This document shows, piece after piece, positions 37,763 to 46,269 of a DNA stretch of 64,000 nt. The stretch lies in contig NC_010175.1 of the NCBI RefSeq assembly GCF_000018865.1, positions 1,240,001-1,304,000 of the forward strand, given 5' to 3'. Position 1 is the first letter of the stretch. Every line of letters starts with the position of its first letter. The position numbers were made by a program, and so were the translations under genes. The notes under the pieces are model-generated. The model saw only the letters and a program-made list of their open reading frames with translations, did not search any database and was not told where the DNA came from. This DNA comes from Chloroflexus aurantiacus J-10-fl. Its GTDB lineage: Bacteria; Chloroflexota; Chloroflexia; Chloroflexales; Chloroflexaceae.

Positions 37763-38596
37763 ATGCGTCGCTGCCATCCAATCATCGTGGCACTAGCACT
37801 TATCTCTATGTGGGGAACACTCGTTGCAGCTACAACGACCCCTCCCGCTCCCGCTTCGCCACCACTACCCCTTATTCTCGGCGTCGAACGTATCTCACCA
37901 ACGGCGTGGGCGGTGCTGTTGCACTGCCCCTATCCTCCTTACGATCTGTATGTGTGGACCGGTAACTCGACAATTCAACGTCCAAAAGCACTCATTCGAT
38001 TGGCAGAGGCGCGCTGGCAGGCCCAATTCGCCGGTGCGTTGCCAGAGATGGCAACACTGTATGGTTGTGGGCAACAAGCAGCATTCGTCGTTGCCTATCC
38101 GACGATAGTGTCGCCATCAGAATGGATCGTAGGGATCGGTCTGGCAGGGGCAGGTGCGTGTGGGATGTGGTTGATGTGGCGAAGACGACCAAAACCGGCC
38201 CGACCGTCGGCTCCGGCGCCGATGCCAGCATGGAGTGTGTATCTCCACGATGATCAGGGTGAGCGAACGATATCGCTGCCCCCCGGTCTCTTCTCTATCG
38301 GCAGTGATCCAGCCTGCCATCTGATCGTTCTTAGCGCAGACATTGCACTACGTCATGCGCACCTGATGGTGAGTGAAACCACTGTCCATATTGTCGATCT
38401 GGCCAGCCCTTCAGGTGTTTTTAGCGGGCCGGTACGGCAGCGGCTACGACCACATACCCCCGTACCTGTGGACAACAATGACATCTGGCTTGGCACCTCG
38501 GTACGTTTGCGCTTGTCTCGTGCACAAGTATCTCAGCCGCTATTCGACCACCCCTTGTCGGCTCACACCCAGAAAGACCGGCGGTCGCACCCGTAA
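37763..38596 (+). CDS. Membrane-anchored FHA-domain protein
   Basis: The 277-residue product starts MRRCHPIIVALALISMW, a signal or anchor helix, followed by a small extracellular domain with paired Cys (HCPYPP, YGCGQQ). A membrane helix near 140-160 (IVGIGLAGAGACGMWLMW) and an RRRPKP stop-transfer follow. The cytoplasmic C-terminal half is a forkhead-associated domain (SLPPGLFSIGSDPACHLIVL, RHAHLMVSE, VDLASPSGVF), which normally binds phosphothreonine peptides. The canonical GR..S..H pattern is changed to GSD...RHAH, so phospho-binding is uncertain. GAGGAGG precedes the ATG. Its 3' end overlaps the convergent gene at 38540 by 57 bases. Confidence 0.7.
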   Translation: MRRCHPIIVALALISMWGTLVAATTTPPAPASPPLPLILGVERISPTAWAVLLHCPYPPYDLYVWTGNSTIQRPKALIRLAEARWQAQFAGALPEMATLYGCGQQAAFVVAYPTIVSPSEWIVGIGLAGAGACGMWLMWRRRPKPARPSAPAPMPAWSVYLHDDQGERTISLPPGLFSIGSDPACHLIVLSADIALRHAHLMVSETTVHIVDLASPSGVFSGPVRQRLRPHTPVPVDNNDIWLGTSVRLRLSRAQVSQPLFDHPLSAHTQKDRRSHP

Positions 38597-39199
38597 CATC
38601 AAGCCGAGATCAACGAGGATGTGAATAAAAATAACCGTCCAGATGTCCTGATACAGGTAGAGGCAGAGGCTCCAACCCAACACAAGCGCCATTTCAGCGA
38701 GGGGGCGCAACTTGCGAATCCGCATCGATTGCGGCGAGTCGTCAAGGTGAGGCGGGAGGTACGGCAACCAGAATAGTCCATGGATAACACCACCATAAAT
38801 GACAAAGGCGGTGAAGCCGACAGCAAAGCCCAGCGGGCCAACCAGCGTCGGCCAGAACTGACCGGCTAACCCATTGCCGATCCATTCGCCTAGCCGGTAT
38901 ACGGTCGCAAAGGCAAATGTTTCGATGACGCCATTGCCGATGCTGAAAATGATCGTTGGCCCCCACAGAAATGGTCGCCCATCGTGACGGGCGACCAGCA
39001 CGTATAACACCTGACTGAGGGCAAAGCTGACCAGTAAGAATATCACAAACCAGGGATTGGCCAGCGTTGCCGGAACGTTCCAGCTTCTGAGCCAATCCCC
39101 CAGGATCGGAATCCCGATCAACAACGAGATGAGCCAGTAGAACAAAATGTACTGATCAAGGCGGCTCAGAGTGCGTTGGTTGGTCAGTTCGTACTCCAT
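38540..39199 (-). CDS. Polytopic membrane protein (CPBP/abortive-infection-like or unknown family)
   Basis: I do not firmly recognise the family. The 219-residue product has about six or seven hydrophobic helices (YILFYWLISLLIGIPIL, WFVIFLLVSFALSQVLYVL, FAVGFTAFVIYGGVIHGLFW, MALVLGWSLCLYLYQDIW, VIFIHILVDLGLML). The C-terminal VIFIHILVDLG and the earlier GVIHGLFW recall the His-bearing helices of CPBP-type intramembrane proteins, but the EExxxR motif is absent. The ATG at 39199 is chosen because it precedes a clean start MEYELT behind an ACGAGG stretch. Its stop lies inside the 3' end of the convergent FHA gene. Confidence 0.55.
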   Translation of the reverse strand: MEYELTNQRTLSRLDQYILFYWLISLLIGIPILGDWLRSWNVPATLANPWFVIFLLVSFALSQVLYVLVARHDGRPFLWGPTIIFSIGNGVIETFAFATVYRLGEWIGNGLAGQFWPTLVGPLGFAVGFTAFVIYGGVIHGLFWLPYLPPHLDDSPQSMRIRKLRPLAEMALVLGWSLCLYLYQDIWTVIFIHILVDLGLMLRVRPPVFLGVSRQGVVE

Positions 39200-39440
39200 A
39201 AAAATAGTACCTCGTTTTGTTTTTGATTGAAAGAAATAAGAGTTGTTTATATGCAATATACTACCATAATCCAGCTACTTTGCCTAGAGGAGAAGTGAAC
39301 AAATTGTGTCGTAAATGTGTGCATTTTTAGCGATGTCACGAACATGCCTGCTGCCATGATCCGGTATGATATGAGCAGTCTGGTCAGTATACGGTGTTTA
39401 CGCCGGTGTGCACACCATGCAACCAGAGAAGGGGATGATT
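39200..39440. other. Intergenic region between divergent genes
   Basis: This AT-rich gap separates the membrane protein gene (minus) from the FAH-family gene (plus) and must hold both promoters. TATATT and TATAAA-like boxes read on the minus strand near 39251-39260, but no clear -35 elements are seen. No RNA gene is apparent. Confidence 0.4.
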
Positions 39441-40454
39441 GTGCGTCTTGTGAGTTTTATTCCTCCTGCCGGAGGCGATGTTCGTAGTGGCGTATTACTG
39501 GGTGATACGATCATTGATCTGGCTACGGCTGCACCTTTGGTTAGTGAGGATATTGTTGATGCGCCCTGGGATATGCTCACGTTGCTCAGCGGTAGCCATC
39601 CTGATGTTACCCTGGCTACAGCCGCCGATATTGTGCAGGCGGTGGTGAGTTTGATGGGTAGCGAGGAACCGATGAACGAACCCTCAACCAGCTTTTCCTG
39701 GCATGATGGTCTCGTCATTGGTGAGGATGCATTAGTTGTACCGGTGTCGCAGGTACGTCTGGTGTCACCGTTACCGCGAGTGGTGTCACTGCGTGAATTT
39801 GATGCCTTTGTCGATGATCAAGCAGCGGCTCTGCGCCAGGCAGCAGGCTACTGGATCGGTGATCGCCGGCACCCCGCCTTCCGTTTTGCCGCTCATACCG
39901 CGATTTACGGCCCTGATGAGTCAGTCGAATTACCGGCCTCTGCCCCCCTCGATTGTGGGATGGCCCTGGGATGTGTGATTGGGCAGACCGGGCGCGATAT
40001 TTCACCCGCCGAAGCCGATGCGTATATCGCCGGCTATCTGCTGGCAAATGCCTGGACAATCCGCGACCCTCTCCTGGCAGCTCTGCGCCCGCGTGATGTT
40101 GCCACATCGCTCGGCCCCTGGCTGGTCACTGCTGATGAGCTGGAGTATTACCGTGACGACGATGGCCGTTTGCTCTTGACGTTGCGTCTGCTGATCAATG
40201 GCCAGGAAGTGAGTCGCTATCATACCGGACGGATGCGGTTTTCGTTTGCCGAACTGATTGCCTTTGCCAGCCAGGATACGTGGTTGCAACCAGGCGAGAT
40301 TATCCTCAGTGGCGTGGCTGCCGGAGGATGCCTGCTCGACATTCAGGGTGATAGTGGGCCATGGCTTCGTGATGGTGATGAGGTGATCATCGAATGTCCG
40401 GAACTGGGCCAGCTTCGTTCGCCGGTTGGATGGTTCGCCGGTAGTGATTATTGA
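39441..40454 (+). CDS. Fumarylacetoacetate hydrolase (FAH)-family protein
   Basis: The 337-residue protein has an N-terminal cap (MRLVSFIPPAGGDVRSGVLL when read from the GTG) and a FAH-type beta-rich core. Segments include SLREFDAFV, PAFRFAAHTAIYGPDESVELP, CGMALGCVIGQTGRDI, YIAGYLLANAWTIRDPL, VATSLGPWLVTADEL, QEVSRYHTGRMRFSFAELIAFAS and LQPGEIILSGVAAGG. The family hydrolyses or decarboxylates C-C bonds in diketo acids. The metal-binding acidic triad normally E..E..D is only partly visible (a Glu in SVELPAS; the second position reads GC rather than E), so activity is uncertain. The GTG at 39441 is chosen because AGAAGGGG lies six bases upstream; ATG at 39435 would be too close to it. Confidence 0.7.
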   Translation: MRLVSFIPPAGGDVRSGVLLGDTIIDLATAAPLVSEDIVDAPWDMLTLLSGSHPDVTLATAADIVQAVVSLMGSEEPMNEPSTSFSWHDGLVIGEDALVVPVSQVRLVSPLPRVVSLREFDAFVDDQAAALRQAAGYWIGDRRHPAFRFAAHTAIYGPDESVELPASAPLDCGMALGCVIGQTGRDISPAEADAYIAGYLLANAWTIRDPLLAALRPRDVATSLGPWLVTADELEYYRDDDGRLLLTLRLLINGQEVSRYHTGRMRFSFAELIAFASQDTWLQPGEIILSGVAAGGCLLDIQGDSGPWLRDGDEVIIECPELGQLRSPVGWFAGSDY

Positions 40455-40472
40455 TGACGTACATATGCCAGC

Positions 40473-40501
40473 TTGCCATTCTTTTTGCTATCTGGTATAG
40501 T
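40473..40501 (+). promoter_or_regulatory. Sigma-70-type promoter of the methyltransferase/carrier cluster; predicts a near-leaderless mRNA
   Basis: TTGCCA (40473-40478), 17 bases, then TATAGT (40496-40501). A start site 7-8 bases on would fall at about 40508, two to four bases before the ATG at 40512, which has no ribosome site. Confidence 0.55.
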
Positions 40502-40511
40502 CCGCCCGATT

Positions 40512-41261
40512 ATGGAAAAGAATGAGTACACAACAATGGCAGCCGTTGAGCTGCAACACTGGTGGTATGGTGGTATGCGAGCCATCAATGCCGCCTTGCT
40601 CGAACGATTCTTGCCTCCTCACCGCAATCTTCAGATTCTCGATGCCGGTTGTGGCACCGGTGGGGATGCCCTTTTTCTGCGTCGCTATGGCATGGTGGTT
40701 GGGCTTGATCTGGCCGCTGAAGCGTTAGCTCTCGCTCGTCAGCGGCTGCCTGGTTGTCTGGTTCGTGGTTCGGTCGTACAGTTGCCGTTTGCCGACCAGA
40801 GCTTTGATCTGGTCACGTCGTTCGATGTGCTGTATCATCGTGCCGTGATCGATGAGCAACACGCGCTGCGCGAGATGTGGCGTGTGTTACGCTCAAATGG
40901 TCGTATTCTCATCCGGTTGCCGGCATACGAATGGTTGCGCTCTTCGCATGACCGGCAGGTACACACTCGTCATCGTTACACTGCCGGTGAGGTACGGCGT
41001 CTGCTGGAAACAAATGGATTTGTGATTGAGCACCTGACCTATGCCCTGACCATCCTCTTTCCCCTGTCGGCAGCGGTACGCCTGCTCGAACGTGTCCTGC
41101 CTGCCCAACAGCAACACACCGATTCAGCGATGGTCATGCCATCAAAGCCGCTCAATACACTGCTCCGCCTGCCGATGATGGTCGAGGCGGCATACCTTGC
41201 ACGCGGTGGTCGGTTTCCTTTTGGTCTCTCAATCGTGTCTCTTGCTCGCAAAGCTGTCTGA
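40512..41261 (+). CDS. SAM-dependent methyltransferase (class I)
   Basis: This 249-residue protein has class I SAM-binding motifs: ILDAGCGTGGDALFL (motif I), VVGLDLAAEAL (motif II Asp), LPFADQSFDLVTSFDVLYH, and LREMWRVLRSNGRILIRLPA. The N terminus (VELQHWWYGGMRAINAALL) matches the 'HWWY..R' opening of methyltransferases found in polysaccharide and lipid-sugar gene clusters. The C terminus carries a helical, partly hydrophobic region. The substrate is unknown. It is the first gene of a plus-strand cluster with a second methyltransferase, an EamA/SMR-like protein and a polytopic membrane protein. Confidence 0.75.
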   Translation: MEKNEYTTMAAVELQHWWYGGMRAINAALLERFLPPHRNLQILDAGCGTGGDALFLRRYGMVVGLDLAAEALALARQRLPGCLVRGSVVQLPFADQSFDLVTSFDVLYHRAVIDEQHALREMWRVLRSNGRILIRLPAYEWLRSSHDRQVHTRHRYTAGEVRRLLETNGFVIEHLTYALTILFPLSAAVRLLERVLPAQQQHTDSAMVMPSKPLNTLLRLPMMVEAAYLARGGRFPFGLSIVSLARKAV

Positions 41262-41279
41262 TTAACGAAATGGTTCGTT

Positions 41280-41894
41280 ATGATGTTCGATCTTCTCCTC
41301 AACCGATTAAGCACTACGCCAGAACTCTGGAATCGCTTACGCTGGCTGGTTGAAGCTGGTTTCACCGGTGAACATCTGGCCATCGCTCGCGAATTACGTC
41401 CGTGGCACGGCGATCACCGCCGTTTTCTCGATTTGGGATGCGGTACCGGTGAGTTTGCCGCTGATTTTCCAGCCCATCGTTATATTGGCGTTGATCCGTC
41501 ACTCACCTATTTGCGGTTTGCTGTTCGCCGCCGACCGGGTTCCTATGTTGCTGCCGGTGGTGAAGCCTTACCGTTTGCCGATCAGACGTTCGATGCCGGT
41601 TTGATCCTCGGTGTCCTCCACCACCTTCCCGATACAACGGCCCGGCTGGTGATGCACGAGGTGTATCGGGTGATGCGACCAGGAGCCACTATCCTGGTGA
41701 TGGAGGACACGCCACCACCACCCGGTCAGAACCCGCTTGGTCACTTGATGCATGCGCTGGATCGAGGTGGGTATATTCGCCACGATGCCGATTATCAGGC
41801 AATGTTCGGCGATGGCTTCGATGTGGTACGTCATTACCCGCTTCGTTCAGGGATTTGTGATTACGCTGTCTACGTGTTACGTCGACGACCATGA
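41280..41894 (+). CDS. SAM-dependent methyltransferase (Methyltransf_11 type)
   Basis: The 204-residue product shows FLDLGCGTGEFAADF (motif I), YIGVDPSLTYLRFA, LPFADQTFDAGLILGVLHHL and MHEVYRVMRPGATILVMED. It lies 18 bases after the first methyltransferase and overlaps the next gene by four bases (ATGA), which fits one operon. The mixture of methyltransferases with a lipid-carrier-like protein suggests modification of a lipid-linked intermediate, but the substrate is unknown. Confidence 0.75.
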   Translation: MMFDLLLNRLSTTPELWNRLRWLVEAGFTGEHLAIARELRPWHGDHRRFLDLGCGTGEFAADFPAHRYIGVDPSLTYLRFAVRRRPGSYVAAGGEALPFADQTFDAGLILGVLHHLPDTTARLVMHEVYRVMRPGATILVMEDTPPPPGQNPLGHLMHALDRGGYIRHDADYQAMFGDGFDVVRHYPLRSGICDYAVYVLRRRP

Positions 41895-42310
41895 AACCGT
41901 TATTCGCTTATTCACAAAAGTTTCGTTCTATGCTACTGGTGCTCTCACTCTTGATCACCGCCAGTGCGCTGACCGTTACTGGCGAGGTGCTGCTGAAGAT
42001 CGGTATCAATCACGTGACCTCTCAGGTCGGTGCTTTTTCGCTTGATCCGCGGGTGCTCTGGGCCACCTTTACCGATTGGCGGGTTATTCTGGGGTTTGCC
42101 CTCGTCTTCGGTGGGGCTATCTTCTGGCTCGGTGTCATCTCGCGCGTCGATCTCTCGTTTGCCTACCCTTTGCTGGCGCTCAATTATGTGATCATTTTGA
42201 TCCCTTCACGCATCCTCCTCAACGAAGCCGTATCGCCGGTTCGGCTGATTGGTGCACTCATTATCGTTATCGGTGTCATTGTCATTACCTGGAGTAGTGG
42301 TAAGTCGTGA
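41891..42310 (+). CDS. EamA/SMR-like small four-helix membrane carrier (ArnE/ArnF-like)
   Basis: This 139-residue protein has about four helices: LLVLSLLITASALTVTGEVL, VILGFALVFGGAIFWLGVIS, SFAYPLLALNYVIILIPSRI, and VRLIGALIIVIGVIVITWSS. The conserved Glu in the first helix (GEVLLKIG) and the YPLLALNYV segment recall EamA-like/SMR proteins and the ArnE/ArnF type that flip undecaprenyl-linked sugars. It overlaps both neighbours by four bases, so the cluster is translationally coupled. The carried substrate is unknown. Confidence 0.7.
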   Translation: MKPLFAYSQKFRSMLLVLSLLITASALTVTGEVLLKIGINHVTSQVGAFSLDPRVLWATFTDWRVILGFALVFGGAIFWLGVISRVDLSFAYPLLALNYVIILIPSRILLNEAVSPVRLIGALIIVIGVIVITWSSGKS

Positions 42311-44286
42311 TCCCTGCGATACCAGAGGCGGTTCGGCAGTTGGTGTCCACTATGCGCCATCGTGTGCTATCGCTGGCAATGGTGCTGGCTCTGGTCGCTA
42401 TAGGCAGTGTGCTGGCCTATCAGGCACCGCTGCATGTTCATCTGGCAGTAGGTGGTGATCCCCGCACTCAGCGTCGCGAAGACGATGCGCCGTTTCTCCG
42501 CATGATGCACGCCGCTGAACCGGCAGTGCCTGCTGTAGGCGAGTGGTGGCAATTACCCGGTGCAGATGATCCGTATCGCTGGACGCAACCAGAGAGTAGC
42601 CTGCTGTTACCCGGCCTTGGTGGCGGTCATTGGCTGGTAACGGTGCGTGCTCAGGGTGGGCGACCGGACGGTACACCGACATCGTCTGAGTGGCAGGTTG
42701 GGAGCGAACCTCCGCTGGTTCTGTCGTTGCCGGCAACACCGGCACGCCGTTACACGCTGCTGGTACCTGCAAACGGTACCTTGCAACTTACGTTTCGGAG
42801 TACCCCCCTTCAGGTCGATGGCGATCCGCGTGCGCTTGGTTTCGTCTTGCGCGATGTGTGGGTACGGCCGATTGATACATGGCAAATGCCTGATTGGGTT
42901 CAACTAGCCTGGGTAGGGTTGATCCTGACAGCACTGTGGGTTTGGGGTCAGAGCATTGAACTGCGCTCCCACTGGATCATTGCGCTGCTAAGCGGGAGCG
43001 GCATCATCATAGTGGCGGCATTTGCTCTGTTTCGCCTCGCGTTCGCACTTGTAAACCCTCTTCTGGCCGGTTTGATCCTGTTTGCCACTATTGTCAGCGT
43101 TGGCCTGGCCTGGCGCTGGCCGCAACACCTGGCCTGGCGGCAGGCCATTGCCCTGACTCAGGTCGCCCTGATTGTCCGCCTGGCCGGATTGTTGCATCCA
43201 CATGCGATCAGCAGTGATGCCGGTTTTCACGCCAATAATCTGCTCCGCCTCGGCCTGGGTCAGGTCTTTTTAACTGCTGGATTGCCGGCGGATGCTGGTG
43301 GTGGGATTGCCCCCTATCCGGTCGGCTTTTATTTGTTGGCCTTGCCATTGCAATTGCTGGTCGGCGATGATTTTGCCTCCCGTCTCGTCCTGGTCACAGT
43401 AGTCGCGGCTGCCCTTGACAGCTTCTTCTGCCTGGCGATCTGGTGGTGGATCAAACAGGCCGGCTTCGGCCTGCGGGCAGCATTGTTCGGCGCTGCCTGT
43501 TACATCGGCGCAACCCAAGCCTTTGAAGCCCTGTCTATCGGTGAGCTGGCTAATGTTGGTGGACAGGCCCTTATGCTTCCGGCACTCATCGGATTGTTCA
43601 GCGGTGCTTCCGCTCGCCAGAGCGGTTGGTTAGCGCTGATAGGCTTAATGCTGGCGATCTGTGCCGGTTTACTCGCCCATTCTGGGGTGACCCTGGGATT
43701 TGGGCTGTTGATCGGGTGGGCATGGGTGCTGGCATGGCAACAGCCATCAACCGTGACCACGCCGTTGCGATTATTCGCTGCTGCTGCTGGCGGGCTGGGA
43801 TTGGCGCTAATGGTCGTCTACACCGCCCCCACGTATCTCGACCTGATCGTCCAGCGAAGTGGACAGGGGGCCAGTGGCGGTCTCGCGCCGATGCAGATTC
43901 TGAGCGATACAGTGCTGGCACTTGTCGGTTTGCAACCACCACACCGGCGCAGCCTGGTGTTGCCATTCGGTCTGGCGCTCGCCAATCTATTCGGATTATG
44001 GCTTCTCTGGCGCTCAGCGTCGGTTGAAGCGTCGCGTTTACGCTGGTTGATCGGCGCATGGTGGGCCGGCACCTTGACCGGCCTGGTCTTGCTGCTCGTC
44101 GCCGATCAGGGCTTACGCTGGGGATTATTTCTCTATCCGGCACTCTGCATTTCAGCCGGTATTGCCCTGGATCGGCTCGCCACTCGCTCCGTTTGGGGGC
44201 AATGGTTGGCTACGGTGGGGATGGTGACCATCGTCGGGCAAGGGGTATGGTTATGGGTTGCGCAGATCCGCGATTACTTGCATTGA
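42307..44286 (+). CDS. Large polytopic membrane protein, GT-C-like (putative membrane glycosyltransferase)
   Basis: The 659-residue protein begins with a membrane helix (LSLAMVLALVAIGSVLAY) and a ~130-residue extracytoplasmic beta-rich domain. About eleven hydrophobic helices follow (e.g. WIIALLSGSGIIIVAAFALF, PLLAGLILFATIVSVGLA, YLLALPLQLLVGDDFASRL). The SDAGFHANNLLRLGLGQVF segment lies just outside the membrane, where GT-C enzymes keep an acidic motif for a polyprenyl-phosphate sugar donor; here an 'SDAGFH' stands in for the usual D/E. That makes it a GT-C candidate by position and topology, not by clear homology. The GTG start overlaps the stop of the upstream carrier gene (GTGA). Confidence 0.6.
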   Translation: MIPAIPEAVRQLVSTMRHRVLSLAMVLALVAIGSVLAYQAPLHVHLAVGGDPRTQRREDDAPFLRMMHAAEPAVPAVGEWWQLPGADDPYRWTQPESSLLLPGLGGGHWLVTVRAQGGRPDGTPTSSEWQVGSEPPLVLSLPATPARRYTLLVPANGTLQLTFRSTPLQVDGDPRALGFVLRDVWVRPIDTWQMPDWVQLAWVGLILTALWVWGQSIELRSHWIIALLSGSGIIIVAAFALFRLAFALVNPLLAGLILFATIVSVGLAWRWPQHLAWRQAIALTQVALIVRLAGLLHPHAISSDAGFHANNLLRLGLGQVFLTAGLPADAGGGIAPYPVGFYLLALPLQLLVGDDFASRLVLVTVVAAALDSFFCLAIWWWIKQAGFGLRAALFGAACYIGATQAFEALSIGELANVGGQALMLPALIGLFSGASARQSGWLALIGLMLAICAGLLAHSGVTLGFGLLIGWAWVLAWQQPSTVTTPLRLFAAAAGGLGLALMVVYTAPTYLDLIVQRSGQGASGGLAPMQILSDTVLALVGLQPPHRRSLVLPFGLALANLFGLWLLWRSASVEASRLRWLIGAWWAGTLTGLVLLLVADQGLRWGLFLYPALCISAGIALDRLATRSVWGQWLATVGMVTIVGQGVWLWVAQIRDYLH

Positions 44287-44435
44287 GGCATCCAACTGAA
44301 CCTACCTGCCGGGATTGCGCTCGCCATCGATGGATTACGTCAACACTTGCTCGCAGATAGGCACCATTCTGGGGTTAAATGTATGGCACGCGAACCAAGC
44401 CGTAGCCTTTCGCTACCCCTTGTTCGCCACATTCC

Positions 44436-44464
44436 GTAGGGGTGGGTTCAGAACCCGCCCCTAC
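44436..44464. repeat. Palindrome with GTAGGGGTGGGTTC arm in intergenic island
   Basis: The arms GTAGGGGTGGGTTC and GAACCCGCCCCTAC pair with one mismatch and no loop to speak of. The same outer arms occur at 9570, 9937 and 17775. The stretch 44287-44604 otherwise shows nothing recognisable. Confidence 0.75.
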
Positions 44465-44604
44465 CTGGTATCCAACCATCGCACAGGCGCATGCACGCTT
44501 GCCAATCACCAAAGACGACCCATCCTGCTCCCGGCACGCCGGTATGGAAGCGAGGGTGCTGATGAGCATCTCCATTGCAATCACTCGCCGGATTGATTAC
44601 TTTG

Positions 44605-44715
44605 GCCGCTCTTCATGCGCGTGTCGCATCGTTTGGAGTGCGGCAGCCATGCTGCCGCGCCAGTCGTGCTTCGTGCCAGGCGCGTGCTACGCCGTTCACG
44701 GGGATGCTGTGTATT
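44605..44715 (+). repeat. Dispersed intergenic repeat, family C, partial copy C4
   Basis: It shares CATGCGCGTGTCGCA, GTTTGGAGTGCGGCAGCCAT and CTGCCGCGCCAGTCGTGCT with copy C2. It directly precedes the full-length family A copy, the same order (C then A) as at 36.9-37.6 kb. Confidence 0.65.
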
Positions 44716-44744
44716 CTCGGCACGATCATGGAGTCTGTTAGTAA

Positions 44745-45071
44745 GTAACCCAAGTTGCCACATTATACTGTGAGCAGGCCATGTGAGACTGACTGCCAGG
44801 ATGAACAGCACGACGCTGCGCACCACATTGTGCAGCGTACCTGAACGGTATGCATCGTTTGGATAGCAGCCAGTTCCGTAGACGCACTACGTCACGCACA
44901 TCTGGTATGCCCATCCGCCGTGTCTCTGTGGGGATATATAGGGAGCACCTTGGGTAACGATCTATCCGCGTTCATCCGCCTCACCCGCGTCCATCCGTGT
45001 TCCACCCCTCACCCCGTCGCGCTCAACGCCCCGCACCGCTGTGGTGACGTAAGGGGGTAACTTGGATTACG
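44745..45071 (+). repeat. Dispersed intergenic repeat, family A, full-length copy A4
   Basis: It aligns almost end to end with the reverse complement of 411-727, including GATGAACAGCACGACGCTGC, GCAGCCAGTTCCGTAGACGC, GCACCTTGGGT and TTCATCCGCCT...CACCCGTGT-like segments. An imperfect palindrome with GGAGGGGCGACGTA arms follows at 45139-45166. No gene is seen through 45452. Confidence 0.8.
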
Positions 45072-45452
45072 ATACTTGTACGAAACAGCCACTGATTGCC
45101 AGACACCTGTCTCATCTCGCAACTTGAGGCGAGATGCCGGAGGGGCGACGTATACGTCACCCCTCCCCGTTTGTGCAACAGCCTCTACACCTGATCGCCA
45201 CGTTTCTTCACAGCATGATAACAGGGACGCCAGATGTCATCCTTGCCGGATAGTTGTACCTTCTCCGCTTCTGTCTAAGCGCTGGGTACAGCTTCAGGCA
45301 ACATCGAACGAAAAACTCCTTGCGCTCTGCACTCGTGTGGTATTTGGTAACAGACAACCGGACAGAATCTCTACCCAGTTTGCCTGCATTCTGAACCGAT
45401 TGCATCTCTTCACGGTCAGTCTCAGAATCCCCGACGCGCAACAAAAACGCTC

Positions 45453-45854
45453 CTACTCATTGGCAATATCGCGCACGACATCGGTCACCGACAGCACCCC
45501 AATCGGACGCAATCCCTTTTCCCCCGGCTCGACCACGATCACCCGGTGGATACGGCGTTCCATCATCAGGCGGCTGGCATGCTGGAGTGTATCCTGTGGC
45601 GTGACCGACACAACATCGGTGATCATAATGTGCCCTGCCGTCAGGCCGCGCCAGTGCTTCCAGTATTGCTCGTACAGGCGCGCATTGACCAGATCGGTAC
45701 GCGAAACCAATCCAACCATGTACCCCTCATCGTCAACGACCACCAGAGCACTTACATCTTGTTCCGACATTTGACGGGCCACATCCTGAATTGGCGTCTC
45801 ACGGCGGCAGGTCAACACACCAACATGCATCACCTCGCCAACTGTTCGATCCAT
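45453..45854 (-). CDS. Tandem CBS-domain protein
   Basis: The 133-residue product is just two CBS domains (a Bateman module): MHVGVLTCRRETPIQDVARQ / SALVVVDDEGYMVGLVSRTD, and MITDVVSVTPQDTLQHASRL / HRVIVVEPG...GVLSVTDVVR. Such stand-alone modules bind adenosine nucleotides and can regulate enzymes, transporters or thioredoxins; no partner is adjacent. GGGAGGTGCC precedes the ATG, and a clear promoter lies at 45905-45933. Confidence 0.85.
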   Translation of the reverse strand: MDRTVGEVMHVGVLTCRRETPIQDVARQMSEQDVSALVVVDDEGYMVGLVSRTDLVNARLYEQYWKHWRGLTAGHIMITDVVSVTPQDTLQHASRLMMERRIHRVIVVEPGEKGLRPIGVLSVTDVVRDIANE

Positions 45855-45904
45855 GGCACCTCCCTTTCACGAATTGCGGTTCAGATTGATCCGGTGATTT
45901 CTTT

Positions 45905-45933
45905 AGTGTAATCAATCTGACACGGCGCGTCAA
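45905..45933 (-). promoter_or_regulatory. Sigma-70-type promoter for the CBS-domain gene
   Basis: On the minus strand TTGACG (45933-45928), 17 bases, TACACT (45910-45905), about 50 bases before the ATG. The rest of the gap to 46269 shows no gene. Confidence 0.6.
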
Positions 45934-46269
45934 TATATATCTTCTTCAGGTATCTTGCATCATATCAACCGCAGTCACAACACTGTTGTAGTGATCAACC
46001 ACCATCCACAGGCGATGACATCTACGGTTGACCCGGCATAATGAAGGAGAAGCACATCTGTAGGGCCTGTCCTGCCACGTCAGTACACATTGTGTGGTTA
46101 ATGCCTTTCTCCGATAGCATGTATGCCCTCAATGCAACCAACTGCTACGGTCGTATTTGAACCGAAAACAGGGGCCTTCTAGTCGCCGTGAGGTTTGCGC
46201 GGGTCGCTCATTCATGCTAGAATCATGCTACAGTTCGTCTACATTCATTTTGTTCTGTCGGGTGAACGT

